DNA of 64,000 nt from Elymus sibiricus (Eukaryota; Streptophyta; Magnoliopsida; Poales; Poaceae). Positions 10,987 through 23,540 of this stretch are shown in pieces. The notes under the pieces were generated by a model. That model saw only the letters and a list, made by a program, of their open reading frames with translations. It was not told the origin of the DNA and did not search any database. Location: positions 282,275,166 to 282,339,165 of the forward strand of contig CM077666.1 of NCBI GenBank assembly GCA_039707655.1, in the 5' to 3' direction. The position numbers were made by a program, and so were the translations under genes. Each line of letters begins with the position of its first letter. Positions within the stretch are counted from its first letter, which is position 1.

Positions 10987-13945
10987 TCTCTCCCCGCCTG
11001 CGCAAACAGCTCGTCCTCGAGCTGGAAGTCTGGATAGTGTTGGCGGAACTCGTCGCGCTGCTCCCAAGTAGCGTCCTCCTCCGGAAGGCCTTCCCACTGG
11101 ATCAACACGTACCACTCCCCGCGACGCAGCTGGGCCTGCAACACCTTCGCTGGCCCGGGAAGGAGGCGCCCATCGGAAGTCGGAGGAAGCGCCGGTGTGG
11201 CCGCCAGCGGCTCCCCACGGAAAGGCTTCAGTAGCCCCACATGGAAGACGTCGTGGATGCGAGCACCGGCCGGAAGCTGAAGGTGGTAGGCCACCTTTTC
11301 GATGCGCTCGAGCACGGAAAATGGCCCGGCGTAGCGAGGGCCCAGCTTGCGCCTCGCGCGCGGGTCAAGGGACTGCGTAGAGCGGTGAAGAAGGCGCATC
11401 CACACCCAGTCGCCCACCGCGAACTCCGCCTCGCGGTGGTGGCCGTCGTAGTAGCGCTTGGCCAGCTGCTGGGCCTGAATGAGGCGTTGCCACACCTCCG
11501 CAAGCATCTCGTCCCGGCTGCGAAGAAGGTCGCCCGCCGCCTCCGTCCTAGCCGTCTCCGGGTCAACCGACAGGATGGGCGGGGGCGGTCGGCCATAGAC
11601 GACCTCGAACGGCGTGGCGCGCAGGGCGGAGTGATAAGAGGTGTTGTAGCAGTACTCCGCCCACGCGAGCCAGTCCACCCAAGCACGAGGACGATCACCT
11701 GTAACACAACGCAAATACATGGCAATCACCTTGTTGACCACCTCGGATTGGCCGTCCGTCTGGGGATGGAAGGCCGTGCTCAGGCGGAGCTTCACGCCCG
11801 CCATCCGGAAGAGATCACGCCAGACATGCCCCGTGAACACCGGGTCCCGGTCGCTGACGATCGAAGAGGGGAACCCGTGTAGGCGGACTATGCCGTCGAA
11901 GAAGGCACGAGCCACGGAGGCAGCGGTGTAGGGATGGCCGAGCGCGATGAAGTGTGCGTACTTGGAGAAGCGGTCGACCACCGTGAGGATGACGGACTTG
12001 CCGCCCACCTTGGGGAGGCCCTCGATGAAGTCCATGGAGATATCGGCCCAGACCTGAGAGGGCACCTCCAAGGGCTGTAGCAGCCCAGCCGGCCGCAGTG
12101 TCTCTGTCTTGTTACGCTGGCATGTAACACAAGACCGCACCCAGTCCCGGACCAGGGCCCGATCGCCGGGGACGTAGAAGTCGGTGCGAAGATGGTGGAG
12201 GGTCTTCTGCACACCCTCATGGCCGGCCGAGTGTGCCAGCAGCAGAACCTGGTGACGGAGGTCGCCGTGATCCGGCACGAAAAGGCGGCGCCCATGCAGG
12301 AGCAAGCCATCCGCCAAACGCCACGGCTCCTCCAGGTTGCCGGCATCCAGGCGCTGCCGAAGGAGCTGAGCGTCTGGCGCGTCCGCGGTGGCCCTGCGGA
12401 TGTCGTCAAAGAGGGCGAAAGAGGGCCCCGAGCGGATGCAGAGAGCCGCCCCGGCGGAGTCGCCGGCGTCTGCGTCGTGGTCGGCATCGCGGCGAGACAG
12501 GGCGTCGGCCACGGTGTTAAGGCGGCCCGGACGATATTCGACGGTGAAGTCGAAGCCAAAGAGCTTGCTGATCCACTGATGCTGCGACACGATAGACAGC
12601 CTCTGGTCCAATAAGAACTTGAGGCTGTAGTGATCCGTGCGAATCCGGAACGACCGTCCCCAAAGATATGGCCGCCAGTGGCGCACGGCCTGCACCAAAC
12701 CAATGAGCTCCCGCTCATAGGCCGCGAGCTTATGATGGCGCGCGGCGAAAGGCCTGCTGAAGAACGCGAGCGGCCCGTCGCCCTGATGAAGTACGGCGCT
12801 GAACCCCACACCGGAGGCGTCACAGTCTACCATGAACGGCTGGTCGAAGTCGGGCATCTGGAGGACGGGACCCGTCGTGAGGGCCCGCTTGAGGGCCTCG
12901 AACGCCTCCGTTGCCTCCGCATCCCAGGCGAAGGCGTCGCGTCGCAGCAAGCGCGTGAGCGGGGACGCGATGAGGCCGAACTCCCGGATAAATTTCCGGT
13001 AGTACCCCGCGAGGCCCAGGAAGCCGCGGAGAGCTCGCGGTGAGTGCGGCGTCGGCCAGGCCGCGACAGCCGCCACCTTGTCGGCGTCCATAGCAACACC
13101 CTCGGCCGAGATGACATGGCCGAGGTAGGCGACTGAAGGCGTGCCGAACGAGCACTTCGAGCGCTTAAGATGAAGATGGTGCGCTCGAAGCTCGTTGAAG
13201 ACGATGACGACGTGCTGAAGGTGCTCCGCCCAGGAGGTGCTGTAGATAAGAATGTCATCAAAGAAAACGAGCACAAACCGACGCAAGTAGGGGCGGAGGA
13301 CGTCGTTCATCAAGGCCTGGAAGGTCGCCGGGGCGTTGGAGAGGCTAAAAGGCATCACCAAGAACTCGAAGTGGCCATGATGAGTCCGAAACGCCGTCTT
13401 CGCGATATCGTCCGGGTGCATCCGCACCTGGTGGTAGCCCGAACGAAGGTCGAGCTTGGTGAAGAAGCGCGCCCCATGTAGCTCGTCCAGGAGCTCGTCG
13501 ACGACCGGAATAGGAAATTTGTCCTTGAGCGTCTGGGCGTTAAGGGCACGGTAGTCGATGCAGAAGCGCCACGTGCCGTCCGACTTGCGGACGAGGAGAA
13601 CCGGCGCCGAAAACGGCGAAGTAGAGATCCGGATGATGCCCAAGGCGAGCATAAAAGCGCACTGTCGTTCCAGCTCGTCCTTCTGCAGCTGCGGGTATCG
13701 ATAGGGCCTGACTGCGACAGGGGCTGTGCCCGGAAGAAGGTGAATGCGATGGTCGCAGAGGCGGGCGGGCGGGAGCCCCTTGGGCTCATCGAAAAGATCG
13801 TTGTGCTGCTGCAGGAGGTTGGCCAACAGGGGTGGCTCGGAATCAACGCTGGCCGTCGATAACTGTGGTGGAGCTGCTGCCGCCGTCGCGCCGCCCACAC
13901 CCTGCCACTGCACCTTGCGGCCTTGGCGCCAGCATGTCAGGGCAG
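10944..13945 (-). pseudogene. Chromovirus pol: RT, RNase H, integrase, chromodomain
   Basis: A long frame, open to 14036 in the conceptual translation but genuine only from about 13945. It encodes reverse transcriptase (about residues 110-290 of the open frame, with the [10 protein letters not shown] catalytic box near 258), RNase H (DASGVGF near 406), integrase with an HHCC zinc knuckle (HSAGHEG to CVTCQRNK near 600-640) and the D, D and E residues in [17 protein letters not shown] and SEVVNK. The last 60 residues ([17 protein letters not shown]) form a chromodomain, which in this family directs integration to heterochromatin. The domain order RT-RNase H-integrase is Ty3/gypsy. It is cut from the protease frame by a 5-bp duplication (CCCTG twice) near 13937-13946, so it is not translated from the gag start in this copy. 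Otherwise the frame is intact over 3 kb. Confidence 0.93.
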
Positions 13946-14443
13946 GGCATCGAAATCCCATAAGATGGGACCGAGAGTCCGCAGAAAGTCCACCCCGATG
14001 ATGAAGTCGAAACAGCCCAAGTCGATGCCCACGCAAGTCATGGTGAAGTGCTCGTCGCCAATGGTAATGGGAACCTGCCGTGCAATCCCGTGGCAGCGAA
14101 GGCGGTCACCCACGGTAACCCATAACTGCTCGCCGTCGGATGGTTGAAGGGCCAGTCGCCGCATGGTAGACTCGGGCATGAAGTTATGTGTAGAGCCCGT
14201 ATCGATGAGAGCTAAGAGGCGCTCTCCATGAACTGTGACTGGTAGCATCATTGTCTTTTCCGCCCGGAGGCCGGCGATGGCATGAAGGGAGACCACGAGC
14301 GCCGTTGTCTCAGGCGGCTCCGTCTCCTCAGTCGGCTCGGGAGACGTGGTATCCTCCTCGACGTAGTCGGCTGTCTCCAGGTAGAACAGACGCGGGCACA
14401 CGTGGCCCGACACGTAGGGTTCGTCACAGTTGAAGCAGAGTCC
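13937..14443 (-). pseudogene. Chromovirus nucleocapsid knuckle and aspartic protease
   Basis: The frame contains a CCHC-type zinc knuckle (CFNCDEPYVSGHVC) directly after the in-frame stop of gag, then a retropepsin with the LIDTGSTHNF active-site box and the [12 protein letters not shown] hydrophobic partner. It ends prematurely at 13937, where the 5-bp duplication shifts the frame into a stop before RT. The protease normally processes the Gag-Pol precursor in the virus-like particle. Confidence 0.9.
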
Positions 14444-15755
14444 CTATCGGCGACGCTCGAGCTGCTCGGATGGGGTGAGCCGACGGAACGGACGAGTCGC
14501 GGCCGGGGTGGAGGGCCCTGTCGCTGGCTGGGCCGGGCGGCTGGGCGCGGGCGTGGCCGTCCGAGGTGGAAGGCGCGGGGCCCGAGCCGGAAACGCCCCC
14601 TGCATGGAGATCGCGCGCTGCTCGAACGCGCGTGCGTAGTACATAGCCGTCTGCAGGTCCTGGGGCCCGCGCATCTCGACGTCCACGCGGATGTGGTCTG
14701 GGAGGCCGCCGACGAAGAGTTCGGCCCGTTGGAGGGCCGAGATGCCTGGCGCGTGGCAGGTCACCTGGAAGCGCTCGGCGAAGTCCTGCACCGAGGAGCG
14801 GAACGGCAGGCGGCCGAGCTCGGCCAGCCGGCTGCCGCGGACCGGCGGCCCGAACCGTAGAAGGCACAGGTCACGGAAGCGGTCCCATGGCGGCATCCCG
14901 CCCTCGTCCCGCTCGAGGGCGTAGTACCACGTCTGCGCTGCACCCCGGAGATGGTATGAGGCGATCCAGGTGCGGTCGGATGCGAGCGTCCGTTGCCCCC
15001 GAAAGAACTGGTCGCACTGGTTGAGCCAGTTTAGGGGGTCGCTGGTGCCGTCGTAGGTGGCGAACTCCAGCTTGGAGAAGCGCGGCGGATGTTGGCCGTA
15101 GCCGACGGCCAGCGGTTGCTCCGTGTGACGAAGCACTGTCGCGGACGGGGCCGGAAGGACGGGCTGCAGTGTCCCGCCCTGGAACAATTGCCCGTCCACG
15201 CTGCGGTAGGAGTCCCCCGTCCCGGAGGCGACGGCGAGGGGTCCGGCCGGCTGCGCAGCCGCTGGTGGTGGGAAAGCAGGCTGGCTCGGCCCGGCCGTGT
15301 AGATCGGCTCGTTCAGCCAGGCCGGCAGCGGCGATGGTGATGGCGGGAACTTCACCGCCTGGATGGGCGCGCCCGGCAAGGGGAGCGACCCGCTGGATGG
15401 TGGGGAGGGAGTCGGGTGCGGCGCGGCCGAAGGCAGCGGGGGCGGCGCGATGGTGGGGAAGAACGCCGCCGCCTGCTGCTGCGCGTACGGCCCCGCGAGC
15501 TGTGGCGCGTACGGCGCCGTGAGTAGCGCGCGGATGCCCGCGACGGCGTGGCCGAGCTCCAGTAGCGCGGACGTCAGCTCCGCGGGGGATAGAACGAGAC
15601 CGGCCGTGTGCGGCGTGGCCGCGGCGGTCGCGGCCGGTGGCCCAGAGAAGATCAGCGCAGCGGCCGAGGAGGCCAGCGTGGCGGCCGAGGAAGCCAGCGG
15701 CAGAGAGGCCGGCGGTTGCGGGCGGAAGGCTGGGGGTGGGCAGTGGAGTGGACAT
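14444..15755 (-). pseudogene. Chromovirus gag
   Basis: A retrotransposon Gag domain lies at about 15180-14640 (recognisable by YDGTSDPLNWLNQCDQFF, AQTWYYALERDEGG and a DFAERFQ segment), preceded by a Pro/Ala-rich N-terminus. The frame is ended by TAG at 14444-14446, immediately before the zinc knuckle, so gag and protease are separated by one nonsense codon. The ATG nearest the primer site (15755) is in another frame than the main gag frame, so there may be a further indel near 15700, or translation begins at the in-frame ATG at 15379. Confidence 0.85.
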
Positions 15756-15784
15756 GATCGATTCGGGACTAGCTGATACCAAAT

Positions 15785-16115
15785 TGGTAGGAACAGCTTC
15801 CCTACCAGGGCGTACTCGCAGGTTGTAGGGGTGCTGCGGTGGATGGCGAGCCGGCTGGCGTGGCCGACGGCGCTGTGGCGCCGTGGTCGCGAGAGAGACA
15901 GAGAGAGATGGCGCAGCTAGGGTTAGGGCACCGGCTCCTTCTGGGAGCCGATCAAAATAGATTGATCTTGCTTAATCTCAAAGGTGTTCATTACACGAGT
16001 ATATATAACTCCTCTAGGCTATAATAAACTGGGCTAAGCCCCTAATACTATAAGATAACTGGGCCAGCTTGGCTAACTGGGCCTCCTCCGGTTATAATGT
16101 AAACCGGTCATAACA
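15785..16115 (-). repeat. Chromovirus 5' LTR
   Basis: Right copy of the LTR, upstream in the sense of transcription. Minus-strand transcription would start inside it. The tRNA primer site follows immediately at 15784 downward. Confidence 0.95.
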
Positions 16116-16120
16116 GTTCT

Positions 16121-16365
16121 CTACTTTACTCTTACACTGTTTTTGCTACAGCCTGTTTCCTGTTAGGGTAATATTTTTCTGGTTTGGACATGTTACAATG
16201 GTGTTGTGGTGTCAATAAGCTCGCTATTTGCATTTGGATAATACACTTCTGTATTCTTCTAAAAACCAATCAGTTATATTACAATTTGTTTGATGATATG
16301 GCTGAAGGAAAAAGGTGTTGCTACAGCATGTTGCCTGATAATTTGTTCTCTGCTTTACTCTTACA
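16121..16365. repeat. Tandem duplication: end of copy 1 and most of copy 2
   Basis: 16121-16226 completes copy 1, including the unbroken sequence CTTACACTGTTTTTGCTACAG at about 16131-16151. 16227-16365 repeats 10533 onward and stops at CTTACA, where the Helitron begins. The unbroken site in copy 1 is thus the empty site for the Helitron. Confidence 0.85.
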
Positions 16366-17472
16366 CTAGTAAGTATGCACGTGCAACGCATGTCTCGATC
16401 AACCTGTGAAATGCATGCGAGTATTGAATTCTGCATTCATATTGAGATTACTCCATCCGTCTCGGTTTAGAGGGCATACGCGTGGTTCTAGGTCATTGAT
16501 TTGACTAACTAAATATGTGTTATATGTCATAAAAAGTATATCATTAGTTTCTTAAGCGGATGTAGTTTCTAAACATATATTTTTTTATCACATATAATAC
16601 ATATTTAGCTAGTTAAATTGTTAACCTAGAACTACGCGCATGCCCTGTAAACTGAGACGGAGAGAGTAATTATTCATGTGAGTATTGAATTCTGCATTTA
16701 CATTCAGATTAATTAAATTCCATGTAACGGAAGCTCTCCTGCGTGAAATGAAGCTTACTGTATACTACTCCCTCTTCACAAATATATCAGCACAGAGGGA
16801 GTTCTATTTACAACAAAACATGAAAAACAGTGATAAATCCATTTAATAGAAGCATCTATGATGACCATATAGAGATTTGAATAATAAAAATGAATGATAA
16901 GTGTCTGCGTGAAGCAATACAATCTCAGGAGTTGTGCGGGTCATCTTCCTGATTACGACCATTTGGCTTCAGGCCTTCAACTCTTCACCCCAAATCATTT
17001 TCTTTAGTTCCAAACAGATGAGAACTTCAGTTACAATGGTAGAATAAAGTGATGGCGGGAGTCGACAAGTGTATCATGCAATGAATGATTCATAGTTTGC
17101 TCCAGACAGAGCATGGAAGTTAAATTAATTAATTAAACCAACATGATGCAAGGAAAGATCATCCTGAAACTAAGCCTCCTCGAAAAGATAGCTTATTGAA
17201 CACATGACATGATAGTCCAAAGTACCTACCAAATGAGGCAAAATATCAGCTCACATAATTTCCATATTCCAAGTTGTACATGAAATACTCAATTTAAGAA
17301 AGAACAAGTAATAAACAGTGCCCAGTGCAAGTTATAAAGCTAAAGAAAACAATAAACAATAGTTGTGGGTGTTCACTCAGGGCTGCCAGCCAAAGCTTCA
17401 GAGATTTTCACCCAACACACGGTGAAAACTCAATTCCATGTCTAAAGCTGGAGATACATGAGAATAACAAAC

Positions 17473-18018
<546 letters not shown>

Positions 18019-19150
18019 TCAAACCAATTAATCATCGACTAACGCGTTCCACAAACTCCTGACCTGAATGGTGATAGATAAACATCATGAAAAAGATATT
18101 GAGATTTGTGAAGTTAAATCAGAATACATCTCCACTAAGACATCTGTAATGAAAACACAATTTATTACACAGATCACATATGCTTCTTTAATTCTGGATG
18201 ATCAACTCTAATCAACATTTCCATGATGAAAATAAGAACCACTCTCACATCCACACTTAAATATTGTAAATATAGTATTGGAATCTCAAACACAATATTG
18301 CAGCAGCAATTTCAATGACATGGTTGTACTATTGCTAGTTCGACGGAACAAAAGGATATACACCAGAGAGAAACATGTACCAAAGGAAAGTACCTTCTTA
18401 CTGTACCATAGAATTTGTAGTGCAGCAACGCTCCTATTTTTTTAGCACTGGCCAACCATATTTTATTAGAGATAGTAATTCTCAATTAAAAGGTAATCTT
18501 CTTATAATAATGAGGTGATGCTTAGCAGTACCTTCTATGGGCAGCCAATCCACGTAAATTGGATAAAAATGAGTTCATACTTCATTCTCCCACTTGAATC
18601 AAGGATAGGCTCCTACTGCATTCCAGTAAAAAACAAAATGCAATCCTATTAGTAGTAGACTCAAGGAAGCATCAATACATATAATTTGTTAGATTTTCTG
18701 TATGATGGTAGTAATTTTGCTGCACGTCCCGACTAATACAAATACACCTGAAATACATAACACCCTAGCAGAAATCTAAGCTACAAAAACATACGCTTGG
18801 CTGACTTTTGATATGTTTCAGACTTTGATTTAAGCCATTCTTAAACATATCCATTCATGTACAAAATTGCGTAAAATTGACAAGCATTCATGGATGCATG
18901 AACCTTCGTTTTGACGGTCTTGATGGTCTTGGTGAATGCCTGAAGTATGAGCGGTGGCTGGACGAAACGTGTTCGCTGCAGCATCGGAGCTAAATTACTC
19001 CAGCTGATTAGTACCAAACCTATCCCGTCAGCTGATTAGTACCATACATATCCCGTATGTCCGTAGTCACAGGCCATCAAGAAGAGCACAGAGATAGTCA
19101 GAGTGAGCAGATCAAATCGACCCACCGAAGCAAGCAAAGACAGTGAATTC

Positions 19151-19429
19151 ATGGCGGAAGCGGAGGTGCACGTGCTGGAGTGGATCCGCGTGGGGCCGGC
19201 GACGGGGACGCCGTCTCCGGACCTCCCCATCACCTTCTTCCATGACGTTGCCTGGATCTTCACGGACCCTGTCGAGCGCCTCTTCTTCTACCGTCACGTC
19301 GAACCGGCCGCCGCGTTCCCGCTGCCCACAGTGATCCCTGAATCTGTTTTTGAGGCATACGATTCCCACGCAGCCGCCTCCGCTCGACCGAGGAGAGGGA
19401 CCCCGCCGCCGGCGACGCAGGCCGATTGA
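19151..19429 (+). pseudogene. Captured 5' fragment of a BAHD (HXXXD) acyltransferase gene
   Basis: The ATG at 19151 opens a frame beginning MAEAEVHVLEWIRVGP, followed by LPITFFHDVAWIF and VERLFFYRH. This matches the N-terminal strand of BAHD acyltransferases of the anthocyanin or phenolic-glucoside malonyltransferase type, which normally reads LPLTFFD.W.F..P.ERLFFY. After about 62 residues the similarity stops and a GC-rich tail follows. The catalytic HXXXD and DFGWG motifs are absent. It lies on the opposite strand to the reductoisomerase fragment in the same Helitron, so the two were captured separately or rearranged. It has an upstream in-frame ATG at 19103, but the family start is at 19151. 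Confidence 0.8.
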
Positions 19430-19879
19430 TAGGGTCGCGTACCGTGCCGCCACCGCTGCTCGACGGAGGAGAAGAACCCCGCCGCCGAAGAAGGCCGAGC
19501 CCGCTGCGTCTCGCGCCGCCGCCGCTGCTTGAGGGAGGAGAGGGACCCCGGCGGCATCCTGTGGTGGCGGCGAGGAGGAGAGAGGAGGGTGGGAGGGGAG
19601 TGGGGAACGATGGAGGCGGGGCAGGACGAAACGTGGGCTCTCTCTTTTTTTAACGGGAGACGTGGGCTTTCCTTTTCGTGCGGATTCGGCGGATGGCAGA
19701 GTTTTCGTCCGCCTCTAAAAATTGCTAAACGTACTTTCGGTGAGGTTAGTTGCTATATTAATGGTTAGATTTAAATGAGTAGATTTGATCATAAGGCTCT
19801 AATTGCTTTGAGTTGTTGTGTACATTAGATGGGGTGTCCTTAGAAAAGAAAATGTTCGCTTGTTTAATAGTAGTATAGA

Positions 19880-22060
19880 CTATTTTTGCTACAGCATGTT
19901 GCCTGTTGGGGTAATATTTTTCTGGTTTGGACAGGTTACAATGGTGTTGTGGTGTCAATAAGCTCAGTCGCTACCTGCTGGGTTCGGAGTGCAGGTATCA
20001 TATGAAACTGTTTCTTAAGTTTGATGGGTTTACCGGTTTAGATTGAATGTAGGCTTGCAGCAAGGTGAGACACCACTTAGTTTCTCTTCTTCAGATTTTG
20101 AAGTACCAAAGCAAGGTAACTACGACAACTCTTAATTTGTATATCCATGAGATAAAATCTGAAGTTATAGCCAGTGCAAGGTGACATGGTGTGCTTGGCT
20201 ACTTGCACAGTTTATAAAGTTCTTATATTTGCATGTACTTTAGGGACTTCTTATTTATATTGTGCAACTTGATATCCCTCATCATTGGCTTATGCCATAT
20301 TTTTTTTCGGGTACAAGTTTGGCTCCAAGGAAAGTTATTGCATTTTGCTATTATAAATTTTGATTTAACACCATGATTACGCCTCGATATTTTTGTTATC
20401 GTAATGGTGTGGACTGCTATATAAAGTTCTATGTTTGAAGAGATGTGTTGTCAGAAATATGTTTTTGTAAGTCCTGGCATATTTGTTCTCCATAATTCAG
20501 TGATGAAGTAATTATCATAGCTACACGGTGAATCTCGATAATCTCCTGAGGAACAAACTTGTGCCCCCTGTATTTGTTTATTCAAATTGGTGCAAAATCT
20601 ACTTTCTAGAAGTTCAAAATAACATCCATACCCATTATAACCTGGTTGTTAGTTCTCTTTTATTTACAGAAACATGAAATCATCAATATTGCTAAAAGTA
20701 ATCATCTTATGTGATGAATTATTTCAGGAAACCTGTGAAAAAGATGCAATCTTTCTGTTGTCTTTCGCAGCTAGCTACATGCATCATGGAGCATCTAATC
20801 TGCATCAACTTTAGACATGGTGATTTATACTCCAATTTCTTTGTGTTGTCGGCCTTGGTGATTGTTCTGGAGCTCTAATCGGCTCAAAGACTTTTAAATG
20901 CTTCCTGCAATATTCATTGCTTTGCCTGCAAGTGTTTTGCCTGCTATTATGCTAAATATTATCTAAACTTATGTGTATAAAATAAGGGGCTCAATATGCA
21001 AATAAATCTGACACAGTGGAATTGGTTCTTCTACATTTCTTCTTAAATATCTTGTGCTTTATGTTATGATTTCTTTTCTTATTTCCTGCTGTGACTACGT
21101 TCGATGTATAACAACGGTTATTCAAGAAGATCAATACACATCACGTTGAGCGCTTCTTTCCGTCCCCTGACATGGCCACCGGATCATGATGTATGTTAGT
21201 GATTGTATTATTGGGGCTATGTACATCTGTAGGGTTGAATCACATAACTGAAAGTTATATGCCCATCCTAAATTCCTAATAATTATTGTATCACATAACT
21301 GAAAGTGCATTAGTCCAGTGGTGTTATGAGAAATAAATAATTTCCGTCCCATAGCTGAACTGTTTTTTTCTCATTGTGTATATATGTCAGAGATGTGTAT
21401 GATTCAGATAATTTTCTTCATTTGTTAACTTTACCAATGTACGGATGACATGCTTCGTTGTGTTATATCACATCTGAAAGTGCATTACGCCGGTGGTGTT
21501 ATAAGAATGGATAGTTTCGGTCACATAACTAAGATGTTCCTTTCTACATATGTGCATGATTATGATAATTCTCTACATTTGGTAAATTCACCTATGTATG
21601 GCTGACATGCTTCTTTAGGTTGTGTTTCTTAAGCTACATGCTTAATCATCCAGAATGTTTCCAAGTGACTGCTTTGCCAATGGACTGGATGGATGAAGGA
21701 TGTCAGATAAGCTGGTGTTATGTTTCTTGCATTGTTTGTATGTTTGTTGCAAAAAAAATAGGACACGAAAAACCACCTACGCTGACCAGAGTGGGGCATC
21801 TAGACAGTAGTACGTAGTGCACAAAAAATGCTTGCCTACATTGTTTCAAATGAGACTATTTTTTATTATTATATGTGCTTGCCCACAACTAAACCAACTA
21901 AACCATGGATTTTCTTTTCAATGTGTACATGGATTCAGCAGGTCTCTGCACCATTCGGCGGGTCCCAGACATGAAACTCAGATTTCTCAGCATAACAAAC
22001 ATATTTTCAATATAGCATGATTTAACACATGGGCTTTCTACTACCATCATCGAACATGTT
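19880..22060. other. Remainder of duplication copy 2, then AT-rich DNA without a gene
   Basis: 19880 to about 19964 completes tandem copy 2 (the text up to CAATAAGCTC matches copy 1 at 16136-16222). Beyond that is AT-rich, intron-like sequence with no supported frame. A weak direct repeat with CACATAACTGAAAGT occurs near 21240, 21294 and, more diverged, 21470. Confidence 0.5.
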
Positions 22061-22138
22061 CTTGCTAACGGAAATTATTTTCATCGCGAACATGGCTTTA
22101 GCGGGTCTATGCGTCATTTGGCGCAACGGGTCAACTAG
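21950..22138 (+). mobile_element. Helitron 3' terminus (plus strand)
   Basis: The end reads GCGTCATTTGGCGC (a hairpin, 22111-22124), then AACGGGTCAACTAG and a host T. A GC-rich hairpin about 10 nt before CTAG is the Helitron 3' signature. The preceding 180 bp (AACTCAGATTTCTCA to GCGGGTCTATG) match the terminus at 31173, so both are the same family. The 5' end of this copy was not found; the body lies to the left. Confidence 0.7.
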
Positions 22139-22493
22139 TTTAAACCTATAAGGTGGCTGGACAACTCGCTCTCTCGAAGCTCCCTCGCGATGGGCACTTA
22201 CTGGCCATTGGATTTGGTTTTCTGCTTCATCCGCACCGTTGGATCTTTACCTATTGGTTGATTCCCGTTTTACCACGCGTTTCCTTTTTCTGCCCAATGA
22301 CCGGTGGGCTCGTATCGCCCGTGTATTGGCTGGGTGAGTTCTGTTTGTGTCCACGAGGGATTGTCAATCCCCTCCGCCCGCGCGCAAGACCCTAGCCGCC
22401 AACCTTTTTGTCTCGAGCCCATGCCCACTCCTCCTCGTTCTCCTCCCCGCTCCCTCCTGGGTCCTGTGCTCCCCCATGCCGTCGCCCCGTTTT
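22139..22493 (+). other. Promoter or 5' leader-like segment, interrupted by LINE DNA
   Basis: GC-rich leader-type sequence (CGCAAGACCCTAGCCGCCAA near 22381) with an ATG at 22421 opening a Pro/Ser-rich frame that is broken by LINE sequence at about 22494. The first exon of a host or captured gene is plausible, but I cannot identify it. Confidence 0.3.
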
Positions 22494-23540
22494 ACAGATT
22501 TTGGCCACGAGATGTATCAAACAAATCGGACGGTAGTCGCGGAGTTCGCTGGCGTTGGCACGTTTTGGCAGTAGGGTCAGCAGCGCCTGGTTAAGCTTGC
22601 TGAAGCCGCGGCCTCGGAGCTCGTATAGCTGCTGGAAGATGTCCAGGATGTCTTGTCGAATGATGCTCCAGCATGCTCTCAAGAATTCAGCCGTAAACCC
22701 GTCCGGCCCGGGCGCTTTCCGTGCCGGGAGTAGTTTGACGGCGTTCCATATTTCCTCATGGCTGAATGGCGCATCTAGACTTGTTAAGTCGCACGGCTCG
22801 ATGAGGTTGTCCAGGTTGAGTGAGCACTCGCGGTCAGCAGGACGGCCGAAAAGTTGGTCGAAGTGTGAGAACGCAGCTTGTGCCATCTCTTCCTGATCCG
22901 TGATGGTGTGGCCGTCGACGGTGAGGGCATGCACATGATTTTTCCGGCGGCGGTAAGAGCATTGCCTATGGAAAAAGGCCGTGTTGGCGTCGCCATCCTT
23001 GAGCGTGGTGATGCGGGAACGCTGCCTAGCGATGGTGCGCTCGAGGGAGGCCAGCCCAAGGTAGGAGATCTTGAGCTGCTTCCGCAACCAGTCCTCCAGA
23101 GGCGAGAGCATGCGTTCCTCTTGGGCCTTGTCAAAACGCGAAATGAGCTCACGGGAAATCGCCATCTTGTCCCGGATGCAGCCGGTGGATTTGGCACTCC
23201 AGCTGGTAAGCTTACGTGCTGTTGCCTGAAGGCGCAGCATCAAGCGGCGGAAGGGATCCGGGTCGTGCACCGAGCCCCATGCCGTGGCGACCGTGTCCTG
23301 AAACCCATCCAAGCGGAGCCAGTAGTCTTCGAAGTGGAAGCGTCGTCGTGCCTTGTGCGTGGGCGAACAGTCTAGCAGTAGCGGGCTATGGTCTGACACG
23401 ACGGAGTCAAGGCAGCGAAGATGGCAGTCTGCATGCGCATCCTCCCAGTCCGAAGTGCAAAGCACTCTGTCCAAGTGCACAAGCGTGGGTGGGGATTGCT
23501 GGTCAGCAAGGGCCCACGAGAGCTCGTCGCGTTGCCAGAA
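22494..23540 (-). pseudogene. LINE endonuclease C-terminus and reverse transcriptase N-terminus
   Basis: About 345 codons are open. The frame begins with the endonuclease end (LDRVLCTSDWE, CLDSVVSDHSPLLLDC, the SDHxP metal/phosphate box). A linker with TLKDGDANTAFFH follows, then the RT start (LLPARKAPGPDGFTAEFLR and LTLLPKRANASELRDYRPI), stopping at VAKIC where host-like sequence resumes. The YADD catalytic box is absent because the segment ends before it. Confidence 0.88.

Larger units (their letters stand above)
10656..16115 (-). mobile_element. Ty3/gypsy chromovirus (Reina-like), 5.46 kb, nearly complete
   Basis: Two 331-bp LTRs (10656-10986 and 15785-16115) start TGGTAGGAACAG and end GGTCATAACA, and the 5-bp duplication GTTCT sits at 10651-10655 and 16116-16120. 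The element reads on the minus strand: a primer-binding site with TTGGTATCAG (initiator-Met tRNA type) lies just inside the right LTR, and a purine tract (GGCGGGGAGAGA) abuts the left LTR. Gene order is gag, protease, RT, RNase H, integrase, chromodomain. Short LTRs, about 5 kb length and a chromodomain point to the Reina clade of chromoviruses. The LTRs differ at 4 sites by hand count (about 1.2 percent), implying a recent insertion, perhaps half a million years ago at commonly used grass LTR rates. Lesions in gag-pol make this copy defective. Confidence 0.96.

Noticed and set aside
11037..13481. Plus-strand frames of 60 to 213 codons
   Set aside because: Antisense shadows of the chromovirus pol gene.
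13937..14036. Start of the 1030-codon pol frame at 14036
   Set aside because: The first about 30 residues are an out-of-frame reading of protease sequence; the true pol region starts after the 5-bp duplication near 13940.
22392..22493. C-terminal extension of the minus-strand LINE frame
   Set aside because: After VAKIC the translation leaves LINE similarity and reads host-like sequence.
23421..23540. N-terminal extension of the plus-strand ORF1 frame
   Set aside because: It is antisense to the other, inverted LINE segment, so not part of ORF1.
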